From Bacillus testis (GTDB lineage: Bacteria > Bacillota > Bacilli > Bacillales > DSM-1321), in assembly GCF_001243895.1 (NCBI RefSeq), contig NZ_LN851186.1, positions 553,401 through 586,351 of the forward strand: 32,951 nt of DNA. Reading direction: 5' to 3'. Each line of letters starts with the position of its first letter. Position 1 is the stretch's first letter. Positions 7,568 to 16,704 of this stretch are shown piece by piece. The position numbers and the translations under genes are program-made. The notes beneath the pieces were generated by a model. The model did not search any database. It was not told the origin of the DNA and saw nothing but the letters and a program-made list of their open reading frames with translations.

Positions 7568-8527
7568 ATGATTAAGAAAGTAAAGCATCCCATTATTGAA
7601 AAAATTCTTCGCAATATAGATCAAGTAATGATCGGCAAAAGAAATGTAGCCGAGTTGAGCCTGATTGCTCTTTTGTCGGAAGGGCATGTCCTCTTGGAGG
7701 ATGTTCCAGGGGTAGGGAAAACGATGATGGTAAAGGCGCTTGCCGCCAGTATCGGTGCAAGCTTCAAACGGATTCAATTCACACCCGACCTGTTGCCTTC
7801 CGATGTAACCGGCACCTCGATATACAGCCAGAAGGAACAGGAATTCATTTTCCTGCCCGGCCCTATTATGGGGAACATCATCTTAGCTGATGAAATTAAC
7901 CGAACCTCGCCGAAAACACAGTCGTCGCTTTTGGAAGGAATGGAAGAGGCTAGTGTAACGGTTGATGGAGTGACCAGAAAGCTGGAGCAGCCTTTCTTTG
8001 TCATGGCTACGCAGAACCCGATCGAGTATGAGGGGACCTATCCGCTTCCGGAGGCGCAGCTTGACCGTTTTCTGTTGAAAATGAATATGGGTTACCCAGA
8101 GCCGTCTGAAGAGATTGATGTTCTGTCGAGTGCACAATTCAATCAACCGATTGATCAATTGCAGCCGGTTGCCACGTTGGAAGAGGTCCGTGCTATCCAG
8201 GATGAAGTGAAGCAAGTCCACGTCGATTATATAATGAAGCGTTATATTGTCGATCTGGCGAATCGGACACGCATACACTCTTCCATTTATCTGGGGGTCA
8301 GCCCGCGGGGATCAATCGCCCTCATGAAAGCATCCCAGGCCAATGCCCTTATGAACGGGAGGGATTATGTCATTCCTGATGATATCCATTACCTGGCTCC
8401 TTATGTATTTGGCCACCGTATGATATTGAAGCCTGAAGCGAAGTACAGCGGCACGAGTGCGGAGGAACTGGTAACCGCTATCCTGGCGCAGGTTCCCGTG
8501 CCGGTCCGGAGGCAAGTGAAAGAATGA
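7568..8527 (+). CDS. yeaC: MoxR-family AAA+ ATPase
   Basis: 319 residues from ATG 7568, chosen because AGGAGG at about 7557–7562 sits at correct spacing; the upstream in-frame ATG at 7553 lies inside that ribosome site. The Walker A is VPGVGKT, the Walker B region is ILADEINRTSPKTQSSLLEG, and sensor 1 is MATQNPIEYEGTYPLPEAQLDRF. The C-terminal half is the MoxR lid domain (GVSPRGSIALMKASQA). MoxR ATPases act as chaperone-like remodelers, usually with partner DUF58 and VWA or transglutaminase proteins. The start of the DUF58 gene overlaps this stop by 4 bp. Order and identity match B. subtilis yeaC-yeaD-yebA upstream of guaA. Confidence 0.92.
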   Translation: MIKKVKHPIIEKILRNIDQVMIGKRNVAELSLIALLSEGHVLLEDVPGVGKTMMVKALAASIGASFKRIQFTPDLLPSDVTGTSIYSQKEQEFIFLPGPIMGNIILADEINRTSPKTQSSLLEGMEEASVTVDGVTRKLEQPFFVMATQNPIEYEGTYPLPEAQLDRFLLKMNMGYPEPSEEIDVLSSAQFNQPIDQLQPVATLEEVRAIQDEVKQVHVDYIMKRYIVDLANRTRIHSSIYLGVSPRGSIALMKASQANALMNGRDYVIPDDIHYLAPYVFGHRMILKPEAKYSGTSAEELVTAILAQVPVPVRRQVKE

Positions 8528-9705
8528 TGAGAGCTTTATATACCCGCGCGGTCCAAATGCTCAAAAAAACGCTGCTCACTGTATTGGTGATTCTTTCTTT
8601 CATGTATGCCATGTTCCAGGGAGGCTTTGTCAGCTGGTTTTTATTTTATGGCTTCATTCCTTTTTGGGCCTATCCATTGGCATTATCTTTGTATCCAATC
8701 AGAAAAGTGACTGTGGCCAGGCGTTTTAACCGGTCAGAATATAGCGGAGGCGACCGTATGACTGTGGAAGTGACAATCCGTAGGCCTCGCTTCTTGCCGC
8801 TTCCTTTCTTAGTGGTGGAGGATTTCCTGCCAGACCGTTTGGCAAGCCGGGCAGGCGGCAGCCAGAAGAGGATGGTCCAATTGCTGTTGTGCAAAGAGAG
8901 AACTTTTACATATGAAATTTCCGAAGCTGTCAGGGGAGAACATATTTTTCCCGGGATATCGGTTGAGACGATGGATTTACTCGGGCTATATGAAAAGGCG
9001 GCCTTTATTTCATGCCCTCATACCATCCTGATCTACCCTGATTACCGGCGTGTGGATATCGATCAGCTCGACGCTTTTTATGAGCAGGGAGAGACGGCTT
9101 CGTCTGTCCGTACACATGGGGAAAATACAATTGTATCTGGCGTGCGCAATTATATGCCGGGCGACCGTTTGTCATGGATCCATTGGAAAGCGACTGCCCG
9201 GCGGAATGAAATCATGACAAAAGAGTTTGAAGAACGCAAAAGCCAGGATGCTGTCGTCTTACTGGATATGCATCCTGCCGTACAGTTCGAGGAATTGGTG
9301 CGATTTACAGCTTCCATTGTCCATACGATGCTTCTGCAAGGAATAGGAGTGGCCTATACATCGCTTCAAAAGCCAGCTTTGATGTACCAAGTGGGAAAAG
9401 GAGAACAGCAACGTCGAAAAATCATGTATGAATTGGCAAAAGCCACTGAAACAAACAGTGAACCGCCGGTTGATCATCCAGCTGTCATGCTCGGCCATAT
9501 GCCGTATATAGTCGTGTCTGCCCATTTGACTTTAGAATTGATCGGAAAAGTGGCAGCCCTCAAAGGCAGCGGAATGGCGACTGTCTTTTTGCTGGAAGAG
9601 GCAGCGGCCCAACAGCAACTGACTAGAAAAGCTCTGGCAAAAGGAATTGTTTGCCGTTTCATCCCGAAAAGCTGGGACCGGGAGGAGGTGGCAGAACGTG
9701 CATAG
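8524..9705 (+). CDS. yeaD: DUF58 domain protein
   Basis: 393 residues. Two hydrophobic segments near the N-terminus (about 14–32 and 36–58) anchor it in the membrane, followed by a beta-rich region (YSGGDRMTVEVTIRRP) and the DUF58 core motif YMPGDRLSWIHWKATARRNE at about 217–236, then a VWA-like fold. The start ATG overlaps the yeaC stop (ATGA); a second ATG at 8527 follows at once. DUF58 proteins work with MoxR ATPases and transglutaminase-like membrane proteins in an envelope process that is still poorly defined. Its end overlaps the GTG start of yebA by 8 bp. Confidence 0.9.
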   Translation: MMRALYTRAVQMLKKTLLTVLVILSFMYAMFQGGFVSWFLFYGFIPFWAYPLALSLYPIRKVTVARRFNRSEYSGGDRMTVEVTIRRPRFLPLPFLVVEDFLPDRLASRAGGSQKRMVQLLLCKERTFTYEISEAVRGEHIFPGISVETMDLLGLYEKAAFISCPHTILIYPDYRRVDIDQLDAFYEQGETASSVRTHGENTIVSGVRNYMPGDRLSWIHWKATARRNEIMTKEFEERKSQDAVVLLDMHPAVQFEELVRFTASIVHTMLLQGIGVAYTSLQKPALMYQVGKGEQQRRKIMYELAKATETNSEPPVDHPAVMLGHMPYIVVSAHLTLELIGKVAALKGSGMATVFLLEEAAAQQQLTRKALAKGIVCRFIPKSWDREEVAERA

Positions 9706-11974
9706 CAGTATGATGGGCAAACTGCCGCAGTTTTATTTTTACTTTTTGGGCTATCTAATGCTTTTGGAATGGTTGCGTCCGCTTAAAGTTATATCGGATG
9801 TAGGCTATTTGCCGATTTTTATTGTGTTTTCCATTATTCCGTTTGTAGCTTATCTATTTTCTGTGAAGCTGATGCCAAAAATGATTATCCTGGCAGGCTT
9901 CATTCTGATCTCGATTTATTATATTTATTTCAGCGGCACTATTCTATTCAATCCCACTTGGCTGCTGCAGTTGGCAACTGATATCATGGCAAGCTGCCGA
10001 TCTTTGTTCACCGGTGACTTCGACGCTATCACCAACGATTTTAAAACGCTGCTGTTTTTCATTCTTTTATGGATTATGACCTATTTGATTCATTATTGGA
10101 TTTTCGTTCAGCGCAGCATCTTTTTATTCTTTTTTATCTCGATTCTATTTGTGGCGACTTTGGATTCGTTCACTCTTTATGATGGAGATCGCGCTATTTT
10201 GCGTTTGTTTATGTTCGGCCTGTTGATGATTGGCAGTTTGGCTTTATACCGCAAGTCAGAACAAGGAAAGCTGCAAGTGGATAAGAAGCTGATGGGTCTC
10301 TGGTTTCTTCCGCTGGTAGGCACGATCGTCTTTGCCTGCGCAATCGGTTTAGCAGCACCCAAGTCAGGTGCCTTATGGCCGGATCCGGTCCCATTCCTGA
10401 AGTCTTATTCAGATAAATTCACAGAAAACGAAACCCATGTCAGCAAGGTTGGGTATGGTGTGGACGATCGCAGGCTTGGCGGAGGATTTGAGAAGGACGA
10501 TACGGTCGTTTTCAAAGCGACAGTCGGGACGAAGCATTATTGGCGTGTGGAGTCGAAGGATTTTTATACAGGGAAAGGGTGGATCAAATCCCCTGGTGAA
10601 AAAGCGGAAAAGGCGTCTTTCCGGAAACTCATCCCTATTTCGGAGAGCGATGGCTCCTACTACAATAAAAAAGTTTCAACCGACTCATATAAAGACAAAG
10701 TGAGTATAAAGCTGCTTTATGACCATGTCCCTTATCCAAACCCGGCAGGTTATGTAACGATTGACGAAAGCGATGATCCTATCGATTATCAATATGACCC
10801 GATCAGCACAAAAGTAATCAGTGTTTCAGGCGAGAAGAAAAAAGCGTTGGAGCAGTATGGACTCACGTATACAGTTCCGATCTATAATGTGGATGAATTG
10901 AAGAAGGCAGACCGCTATATAGAAGAATGGGAAAAAAGCAACGGTAGATTTCCGGATGGGGAGACATATTATAACGTGCTGAAGAACTATTCCGGTGTAA
11001 AGGATGATGACCTACAGCTTCCAAAAAATCTCCCTGATCGCGTTAAATATTTGGCGAAAGAGATCACCGCTGGCCGGACTACCCGCTATGACAAGGTAAA
11101 GGCGGTCGAGCAATATTTCGATCGGCCGGAATTTGTGTATGACCGCAAAGACATTCCATACCCGAAAGATGGCCAGGACTTCGTCGATCAATTCCTTTTT
11201 GAGACACAGAGAGGTTACTGCGACCATTTCTCCACATCAATGATTGTTCTGCTGCGGTCATTGGGGATTGAATCCCGCTGGGTGAAGGGGTACACGCCGG
11301 GCGAGTTGGCCAAGAATGAAGGCGGCTTGAGTACATACGAAATCACCAATAACAATGCCCATTCATGGGTGGAAGTGTATTTCCCTTTCTTTGGCTGGGT
11401 GCCGTTTGAACCGACTAAAGGGTTCAGTAATGATGCCCGCTTTGTCTATAATGAATCGCGGATGAATAAGCCAAAAGACGAAAAAACGGATACGCCGGCC
11501 AGCAATAGACCAGCGACCAAAGTCCAACCACGAAAAACCGTACAGAAAGAGCTGGCAGCCGAACCGAAGGATGCTGCAGCGAAAAAAGAAGTTAATAAAG
11601 AAGAAACGTCTCTGGCCAAACCGATCCTTCTCGGCGTAGTCGTCATCCTGCTTTTCGTATTGGTCTATGCGCTGCGCAGAAAATGGATGCCCCGCTTATG
11701 GATTCTGGTCTTCCGCTATACATCAAAAACTGATCCATTCGAATCCGCCTATAAAGTGTTGTTAAAAGAATTGAAACGGTACGGCATTACCCGTGAGCAA
11801 GGGCAAACGCTCAGGGAATACGCAAGATACGTGGACCAATATTTTTCAGGCACTGAAATGGGCCGGCTGACAGAGCAGTACGAGAAATATATATACAGTG
11901 GAAAACAACAGGAGGCAGACTGGCAAGAACTCTTTGTGTTGTGGAGGAAGGTTATGGAAAAAACAATAACTTGA
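9698..11974 (+). CDS. yebA: TgpA-type membrane transglutaminase-like protein
   Basis: The best start is GTG 9698 (MHSSMMGKLPQFYF), 8 bp after GGAGGAGGT at 9681–9689, giving 758 residues; the frame is open further upstream inside yeaD. There are about six membrane segments in residues 1–210, an extracytoplasmic region, then a transglutaminase core with Cys508 (QRGYCDHFST), His555 (NAHSWVEVYF) and an acidic residue, Glu571 (WVPFEPT), then a disordered Lys/Ala/Pro linker, a membrane helix around 645–665 and a C-terminal DUF4129-like domain. The third triad residue is Glu rather than Asp, which I recall as usual in this Bacillus family. The guaA promoter overlaps its stop codon. Confidence 0.9.
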   Translation: MHSSMMGKLPQFYFYFLGYLMLLEWLRPLKVISDVGYLPIFIVFSIIPFVAYLFSVKLMPKMIILAGFILISIYYIYFSGTILFNPTWLLQLATDIMASCRSLFTGDFDAITNDFKTLLFFILLWIMTYLIHYWIFVQRSIFLFFFISILFVATLDSFTLYDGDRAILRLFMFGLLMIGSLALYRKSEQGKLQVDKKLMGLWFLPLVGTIVFACAIGLAAPKSGALWPDPVPFLKSYSDKFTENETHVSKVGYGVDDRRLGGGFEKDDTVVFKATVGTKHYWRVESKDFYTGKGWIKSPGEKAEKASFRKLIPISESDGSYYNKKVSTDSYKDKVSIKLLYDHVPYPNPAGYVTIDESDDPIDYQYDPISTKVISVSGEKKKALEQYGLTYTVPIYNVDELKKADRYIEEWEKSNGRFPDGETYYNVLKNYSGVKDDDLQLPKNLPDRVKYLAKEITAGRTTRYDKVKAVEQYFDRPEFVYDRKDIPYPKDGQDFVDQFLFETQRGYCDHFSTSMIVLLRSLGIESRWVKGYTPGELAKNEGGLSTYEITNNNAHSWVEVYFPFFGWVPFEPTKGFSNDARFVYNESRMNKPKDEKTDTPASNRPATKVQPRKTVQKELAAEPKDAAAKKEVNKEETSLAKPILLGVVVILLFVLVYALRRKWMPRLWILVFRYTSKTDPFESAYKVLLKELKRYGITREQGQTLREYARYVDQYFSGTEMGRLTEQYEKYIYSGKQQEADWQELFVLWRKVMEKTIT

Positions 11975-12000
11975 CCTCGTTTTTAAACACTTGATACAAT
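11971..12000 (+). promoter_or_regulatory. Predicted SigA promoter of guaA
   Basis: TTGACC at 11971–11976 and TACAAT at 11995–12000 are 18 bp apart, and TGA directly before the -10 makes an extended -10. The -35 overlaps the yebA stop codon. The expected transcript starts about 30 bases before the purine riboswitch. Confidence 0.7.
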
Positions 12001-12035
12001 AGGGTTTAGTTTTTATTATTAATTTCATATATTTC

Positions 12036-12104
12036 CTTCGTATATCCTCGATAATATGGTTCGAAAGTTTCTACCAGGGCGCCGTAAATGACCTGACTAT
12101 GAAG
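12036..12104 (+). promoter_or_regulatory. Purine (guanine-class) riboswitch aptamer in the guaA leader
   Basis: P1 is formed by CTTCGTA (12036–12042) and TATGAAG (12098–12104). The conserved core segments are present: TATATCCT at the P1–P2 junction, AATATGG in loop 2, AAAGTTTCTACC joining P2 to P3, and CCGTAAATG in loop 3. The specificity base in the 3' junction (GACTATG) is C, which marks guanine/hypoxanthine; adenine aptamers carry T there. It precedes GMP synthase, so a high guanine level is expected to reduce guaA expression. Confidence 0.92.
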
Positions 12105-12375
12105 TGAGCAAGCAATCTGATCTATGCCTTCTTTATTACAGGCTTTTTAGGTGCTTGCTTCCTGAGGAACGATTGGAAATAGACTAGACTAATGCATACG
12201 GATTTTTTCCAGTGCAATAGGTTCTAGTTTTTTCTTTATTCTTTTTTATAATTGGAGACACTGTTATTACTTGTTATGTCGAACCGGCAAGTGTTAATAT
12301 GGGTCCATTATACGTTCAGTGCTAACACTGGTAAGCACCAGTGCGTTTCATAAAATACAATCAGAGGTGACGTTT
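12105..12375 (+). promoter_or_regulatory. guaA leader: riboswitch expression platform not resolved
   Basis: Candidate structures are GAGCAAGCA (12106–12114) pairing with TGCTTGCTT around 12153–12161, enclosing a small GCCT/AGGC hairpin followed by TTTTT, and the hairpin CACTGGT-AAGC-ACCAGTG at 12328–12345. None has both a strong stem and a long T tract. Control may use a weak terminator, or the leader may hold further structure. AGAGGTGA at 12363–12370 is the guaA ribosome site. Confidence 0.45.
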
Positions 12376-13929
12376 GTGCCAGGGAAAAAAGAATTGCAAA
12401 ATCAGGAAATGATTGTTGTCCTAGATTTTGGTAGTCAGTATAATCAACTAATCACAAGACGTATCAGAGAATTCGGCGTGTATTCAGAATTACATCCGCA
12501 TACCTTGACGATGGAAGAAATTCAAGCGATGAATCCAAAGGGGATCATCCTTTCAGGCGGTCCGAACAGTGTATATGACGAATCTTCATTCCGCTGTGAT
12601 GAGCGCATTTTCGACATGGGCATTCCTGTATTCGGCATTTGCTACGGCATGCAGCTAATGACCACCCATTTCGGAGGCAAGGTTGAAAAAGCGAGCCACC
12701 GCGAATACGGAAAAGCCACATTAAAAATCGAACATGAATCTAAATTGTATGCAGACCTTCCTGCGGAACAGATAGTCTGGATGAGCCACGGAGACTTGGT
12801 TACCGCTACTCCTGAAGGCTTTGTGACAGATGCTACAAGCGTGTCTTGCCCAATTGCTGGAATGAGCGATGACTCAAGAAAACTGTACGCTGTTCAATTC
12901 CACCCAGAAGTACGCCACTCAGAATACGGCAATGATATGCTGAAGAACTTTGCATTCAACATCTGCGGCTGCCACGGGGAATGGTCAATGGAAAACTTCA
13001 TTGAAATCGAAGTGGAAAAAATCCGCAAGACAGTCGGCGACAAGAAAGTGCTTTGCGCACTTAGCGGCGGTGTTGATTCATCCGTTGTCGCTGTATTGAT
13101 CCATAAAGCAATCGGCGACCAATTGACATGTATTTTCGTAGACCATGGCCTCCTTCGCAAAGGGGAAGCAGAAGGCGTTATGAAGACCTTCACAGAAGAC
13201 TTCAATATGAACGTCATCAAAGTGGATGCCCGCGAGCGTTTCATGAAGAAATTGGCTGGCGTATCCGACCCTGAGCAAAAACGTAAAATCATCGGTAACG
13301 AATTTATCTATGTATTCGATGATGAAGCGGCAAAACTTGAAGGCATCGACTTCCTTGCCCAAGGAACGCTGTATACAGACATCATCGAAAGCGGAACAGC
13401 CACTGCACAAACGATCAAATCACACCACAATGTTGGCGGCCTTCCTGAAGACATGCAATTCACGCTGATCGAGCCGTTGAACACACTATTCAAGGATGAA
13501 GTCCGTGCACTAGGAACAGAACTTGGAATGAAAGACGAAGTCGTTTGGCGCCAGCCTTTCCCAGGCCCAGGCCTAGGAATCCGCGTCCTTGGCGAAGTCA
13601 CAGAAGAAAAATTGGAGATCGTCCGCGAATCCGATTATATCCTTCGCGAAGAAATCAAAAAAGCCGGCCTTGACCGCGACATCTGGCAGTACTTCACAGT
13701 CCTTCCTGATATCCGCAGCGTAGGCGTAATGGGCGACGCCCGTACGTACGACTACACAATCGGAATCCGTGCCGTAACATCCATCGATGGCATGACATCC
13801 GACTGGGCACGCATCCCTTGGGACGTCCTAGAGAAGATCTCAGTTCGTTTGGTGAATGAAGTACCGCATATTAACCGCGTTGTGTATGACATTACTTCTA
13901 AGCCACCTGCTACTATTGAGTGGGAATAA
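12376..13929 (+). CDS. guaA: GMP synthase (glutamine-hydrolysing)
   Basis: Converts XMP to GMP using ATP and glutamine, the last step of de novo GMP synthesis. The start GTG at 12376 has AGAGGTGA six bases upstream and gives 517 residues, close to the usual 510–515; the frame is open upstream to a GTG at 12319, which lacks a ribosome site. The class I glutamine amidotransferase domain spans about 13–205, with Cys89 (GICYGMQ), His176 and Glu178 ([10 protein letters not shown]). The ATP pyrophosphatase loop is SGGVDSS at 230. The dimerisation domain ends with the family signature PPATIEWE. Residues 472–482 ([11 protein letters not shown]) are encoded by the stretch copied near 19692. It is preceded by a guanine riboswitch and followed by a strong terminator. 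Confidence 0.97.
   Translation: MPGKKELQNQEMIVVLDFGSQYNQLITRRIREFGVYSELHPHTLTMEEIQAMNPKGIILSGGPNSVYDESSFRCDERIFDMGIPVFGICYGMQLMTTHFGGKVEKASHREYGKATLKIEHESKLYADLPAEQIVWMSHGDLVTATPEGFVTDATSVSCPIAGMSDDSRKLYAVQFHPEVRHSEYGNDMLKNFAFNICGCHGEWSMENFIEIEVEKIRKTVGDKKVLCALSGGVDSSVVAVLIHKAIGDQLTCIFVDHGLLRKGEAEGVMKTFTEDFNMNVIKVDARERFMKKLAGVSDPEQKRKIIGNEFIYVFDDEAAKLEGIDFLAQGTLYTDIIESGTATAQTIKSHHNVGGLPEDMQFTLIEPLNTLFKDEVRALGTELGMKDEVVWRQPFPGPGLGIRVLGEVTEEKLEIVRESDYILREEIKKAGLDRDIWQYFTVLPDIRSVGVMGDARTYDYTIGIRAVTSIDGMTSDWARIPWDVLEKISVRLVNEVPHINRVVYDITSKPPATIEWE
13789..13822 (+). repeat. Internal guaA segment repeated downstream (left copy)
   Basis: This 34-bp stretch inside guaA matches 19692–19725 at 31 of 34 positions in the same orientation, including 19 identical bases in a row. 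It encodes [11 protein letters not shown] and lies about 107 bp before the guaA stop. Confidence 0.8.
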
Positions 13930-13947
13930 GTTCATAGGGTTACTATG

Positions 13948-13987
13948 TGCCCGAAAGCCCTGATATTCCTGGGCTTTCGGGCATTTC
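13948..13987 (+). terminator. Rho-independent terminator of guaA
   Basis: The perfect 13-bp stem TGCCCGAAAGCCC (13948–13960) / GGGCTTTCGGGCA (13971–13983) has a 10-base loop and is followed by TTTCTAATATT. Confidence 0.9.
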
Positions 13988-14067
13988 TAATATTACGTTA
14001 CAGTAAATTGCAACAATTTTGCAACACACGTTGATTTAAAATTTATCAGTACATAAGGGGAATTTTT

Positions 14068-16119
14068 ATGTATATTGCAGATATTCAACAACAAAAGATT
14101 GAATGGCGAAGAAAAGGATGGTCAATTCCTGATCTTAGAGGAAGCAAGCAAGAATGGTTTTCTCTGGTTAAGGAATTGATTGGATTAGTGGGTAATGGAC
14201 AAGCGAGTGATTTGGATGCCCAACCGGAAACAAATATTACCTCTGCGTATACATGGCGCTCATATGCGTCTTTTTTGAAAGGAATGGGCCTGGTAAGTAA
14301 TCGGGCGGGCGTATTAAGTTTAACAGAGGCTGGCGTAGCTTTTCTAGGTAAACCGACAAAAAGGCATTTAGCCGACTTAATGCAAAATAAAGTTCGCCTT
14401 TTTGGCGAAACATTGGGTATTTTAGATAACGCTCCAAAAACAATTGAAGAAGTTGATAAACAGCTATGTGAAAGTTTTAGATTGGAATGGGCCAATCTAA
14501 GTAATACACGGCGAAGAATGGATTGGCTCGAGGTTTTTGATTTGATACATGACATTGGAAACAGAAAGTGGAGTTTGACAGATATGGGAAAAGCAGCTCT
14601 TAATGAATGGAGTCTTGTTACGCCAGCTGTTTTAGAGTTGCCTGATGCTGAACCAAGCGATATAACTATTGCCGATCCACCCACAGAAATTGCATTGCTT
14701 TTACAGCATTTAATTGATACGCCGGAAGCACATAGAAAGCGTAGCACATATAACATTTGGGTTCCTAGTCCAAACCGTATCCACAATTTGAGGGTTATTA
14801 CTCAATTCGCTCTTGAGAGAGTTTCCAGAACGGATTTGTTCCAGTTTGTTGAAGATGAATTTAACCTCAAAAAGAGCAGTGCTGAATCGATGTTGCCTTT
14901 CTTAAAGGCTTCAGGACTTTTGGAAGAAGTTGGGCGATGTGTTTACATTGCAACACCAGCGGCTAAAGCATGGTGTGAGAAAGGTAATGATTTAGATTTT
15001 GTACGGATTCTTCACGCAAATATGCGTTTTGTTGGAGAAGTTATAAATGTCGCAGAAAATAATATTATTCGCAATGATGTTTATGCTCAAGCAAAAAAAT
15101 ACAACTTAAACACCGAAAAAGTCCGATGGATTGTTGGCTTTTTACTTGAAGCTGGACTTTTAGAAGAGCCACAATATCTCCACTTGAAATCAACGCCTCT
15201 AGGGAAAAAGTTTGTTTCTACTTTGCCTTTGGCGGACTCTGTAACAGAAGAAGTGTCGCAGGAAGCGGAGAATACAAATGCGATCGATGGAAACAACAAT
15301 ACCAATAATTCACACCCTGCTGAGTATGAAGATATTTTTACCAGATTACAAGTATCTGCACGAGATCCTATGGCCGAAGGAAAAGCTTCTGGTGTGGCAT
15401 TCGAAGAATCCATTGCTGAAACTTTTCGCTTTATGGGATTTGATGCAAAACGAATTGGAGGGTCAGGCGACACTGATGTAATTGTTCGTTGGAAAGACAG
15501 CGACGGAAAAAGTGTTATTGCAATAGTCGATGGTAAATCTAAGTCTGGGGGAACTGTATCTCATAGTGATATTAGTGATGTGGCGATTGACACACACAAA
15601 GACAAGAATAATGCAGATTTTGTAGCTATCGTTGGTCCGGGGTTTAGTGGAGATACTATAAGAAACCATGCTCGCAAGAAAAGTTTTGCTCTTATTACAG
15701 ATGTCGAGTTGATTGAAATTGCACGCACTTCTCATAAACTAGGATTATCTTTAGAAGAGATTGCTCTTATCTTTCAAGTTCCGGATGGTCTTTCTCATCT
15801 TGATGAACTGATGACCGCAAAGCAACGAGAGATGGATATTATCACACTTGTGATTTCCAAGTTTGGGCAGGAGCAAGAAATGCTAGGCAGTTTATCAGCT
15901 CGCGATTTATATCTCTTGTTACGTTCAACAATTGTATCCCCGTCTTTAGATGAACTGATAACTGTGTTTGAAACACTCTCAAGCCAGGAAATAGGTGTGT
16001 TGTCTCCTGTGAAGAAAGCACCATTTTCTGAAAACACAATGTATGTGCTGAATGGTGAAAAGAGAACTATCAACAGATTGCGCGCCTTGGCATCTGCTAT
16101 AGAAAAAGGGTTAATATAA
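14068..16119 (+). CDS. FokI-like restriction endonuclease with tandem winged-helix modules
   Basis: 683 residues. The N-terminal 390 residues look like repeated winged-helix units, each ending in a wing-like motif: GVLSLTEAG (82–90), RKWSLTDMG (166–174), CVYIATPAA (291–299) and LHLKSTPLG (371–379). Residues 440–570 are a PD-(D/E)xK nuclease of the FokI cleavage type: E446/E447 in FEESIAE, D470 in GGSGDTD, and D488-G-K490 in VDGKSKSGG, followed by ITDVELIEIA and LSLEEI as in FokI's LSVEELL...LTLEEV. The spacing of the catalytic Asp residues (18) is close to that of FokI (D450, D467, K469). Residues 585–683 add a further helical, possibly winged-helix, domain. The ATG has AAGGGG at 14056–14061. 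FokI itself is 583 residues and comes with a methyltransferase; none is seen within reach here. It could be a modification-dependent or otherwise self-tolerant defence nuclease. The fold call is strong; the recognition sequence is unknown. Confidence 0.85.
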   Translation: MYIADIQQQKIEWRRKGWSIPDLRGSKQEWFSLVKELIGLVGNGQASDLDAQPETNITSAYTWRSYASFLKGMGLVSNRAGVLSLTEAGVAFLGKPTKRHLADLMQNKVRLFGETLGILDNAPKTIEEVDKQLCESFRLEWANLSNTRRRMDWLEVFDLIHDIGNRKWSLTDMGKAALNEWSLVTPAVLELPDAEPSDITIADPPTEIALLLQHLIDTPEAHRKRSTYNIWVPSPNRIHNLRVITQFALERVSRTDLFQFVEDEFNLKKSSAESMLPFLKASGLLEEVGRCVYIATPAAKAWCEKGNDLDFVRILHANMRFVGEVINVAENNIIRNDVYAQAKKYNLNTEKVRWIVGFLLEAGLLEEPQYLHLKSTPLGKKFVSTLPLADSVTEEVSQEAENTNAIDGNNNTNNSHPAEYEDIFTRLQVSARDPMAEGKASGVAFEESIAETFRFMGFDAKRIGGSGDTDVIVRWKDSDGKSVIAIVDGKSKSGGTVSHSDISDVAIDTHKDKNNADFVAIVGPGFSGDTIRNHARKKSFALITDVELIEIARTSHKLGLSLEEIALIFQVPDGLSHLDELMTAKQREMDIITLVISKFGQEQEMLGSLSARDLYLLLRSTIVSPSLDELITVFETLSSQEIGVLSPVKKAPFSENTMYVLNGEKRTINRLRALASAIEKGLI

Positions 16120-16704
16120 TTTGCAGTTTGCCGGGAAATGACAAAGCCACCCTTAATTATCCTTTTGCCATTATTGGAACCTTTTTGTAACTAAAAATCA
16201 GATAAATAATATAGACGTATAAAATTTTCCCAATATGGGAGTGATTTTGGATTATTTAGATTTAATAGAGGTAAAAAGAGAAACTCTAAAAGTAGTGGGC
16301 AAAATTACAAAAATTTGTGAACCCACATAAATACTGGGTTTATGGGGACAAAGTCCAAAATGATAATAAAAAAGGTTTGCGGCAACAATCTGAAACGATC
16401 TACCACAACACTTCCAAGACGACTCTCTTATTACCCGAATGATGGGTAGAAAAGAGGGTCTTTTTTGATGTCAAAAGAAGTGATTGCCGATGTAAACCTT
16501 GATCAGGAAGTGTGGGAAATAAGCCAATTATATCTGTCTGAAGGGATGTTTTTGATCTTTAAGAGAGAACAATAAAGATAGTCCTTTCTATGTATAGTGG
16601 CTAGAGCAGATTCACTGTTAGAATAGTACAAACAACTTTCAGAATAGTTTCCATCTTTTTGCGTAGTATGCGGATTCATGTAAACAATGAAAGGGGACGA
16701 GAAT
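16120..16704 (+). other. 585-bp intergenic stretch with an orphan terminator and two very short ORFs
   Basis: There is no convincing gene. A small frame from TTG 16247 to 16330 (27 residues) follows GGGAGTGAT closely. A second, from ATG 16468 to 16575 (35 residues, MSKEVIADVNLDQEV...), starts at the T tract of the terminator-like hairpin at 16416–16466. Neither is recognisable. No tRNA, insertion sequence or methyltransferase gene is present. Confidence 0.5.
16416..16466 (+). terminator. Terminator-like hairpin with no obvious gene in front
   Basis: AAGAC and CTCTT pair with AAGAG and GTCTT, with an inner TACCC / GGGTA stem, followed by TTTTTT. It lies about 300 bp after the endonuclease stop, so it may end that transcript or an unrecognised short RNA. 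A 35-codon ORF begins directly after the T tract. Confidence 0.6.

Noticed and set aside
14019..14047. TTGCAA and TTTATC as a promoter for the endonuclease gene
   Set aside because: Spacing is 17 bp but the -10 is poor; the paired TTGCAA palindromes 11 bp apart are noted but not enough for a call.
14085..14786. 233-codon minus-strand frame opposite the endonuclease
   Set aside because: Entirely within the winged-helix region of the endonuclease gene; Ser/Arg-rich antisense composition and no family resemblance.
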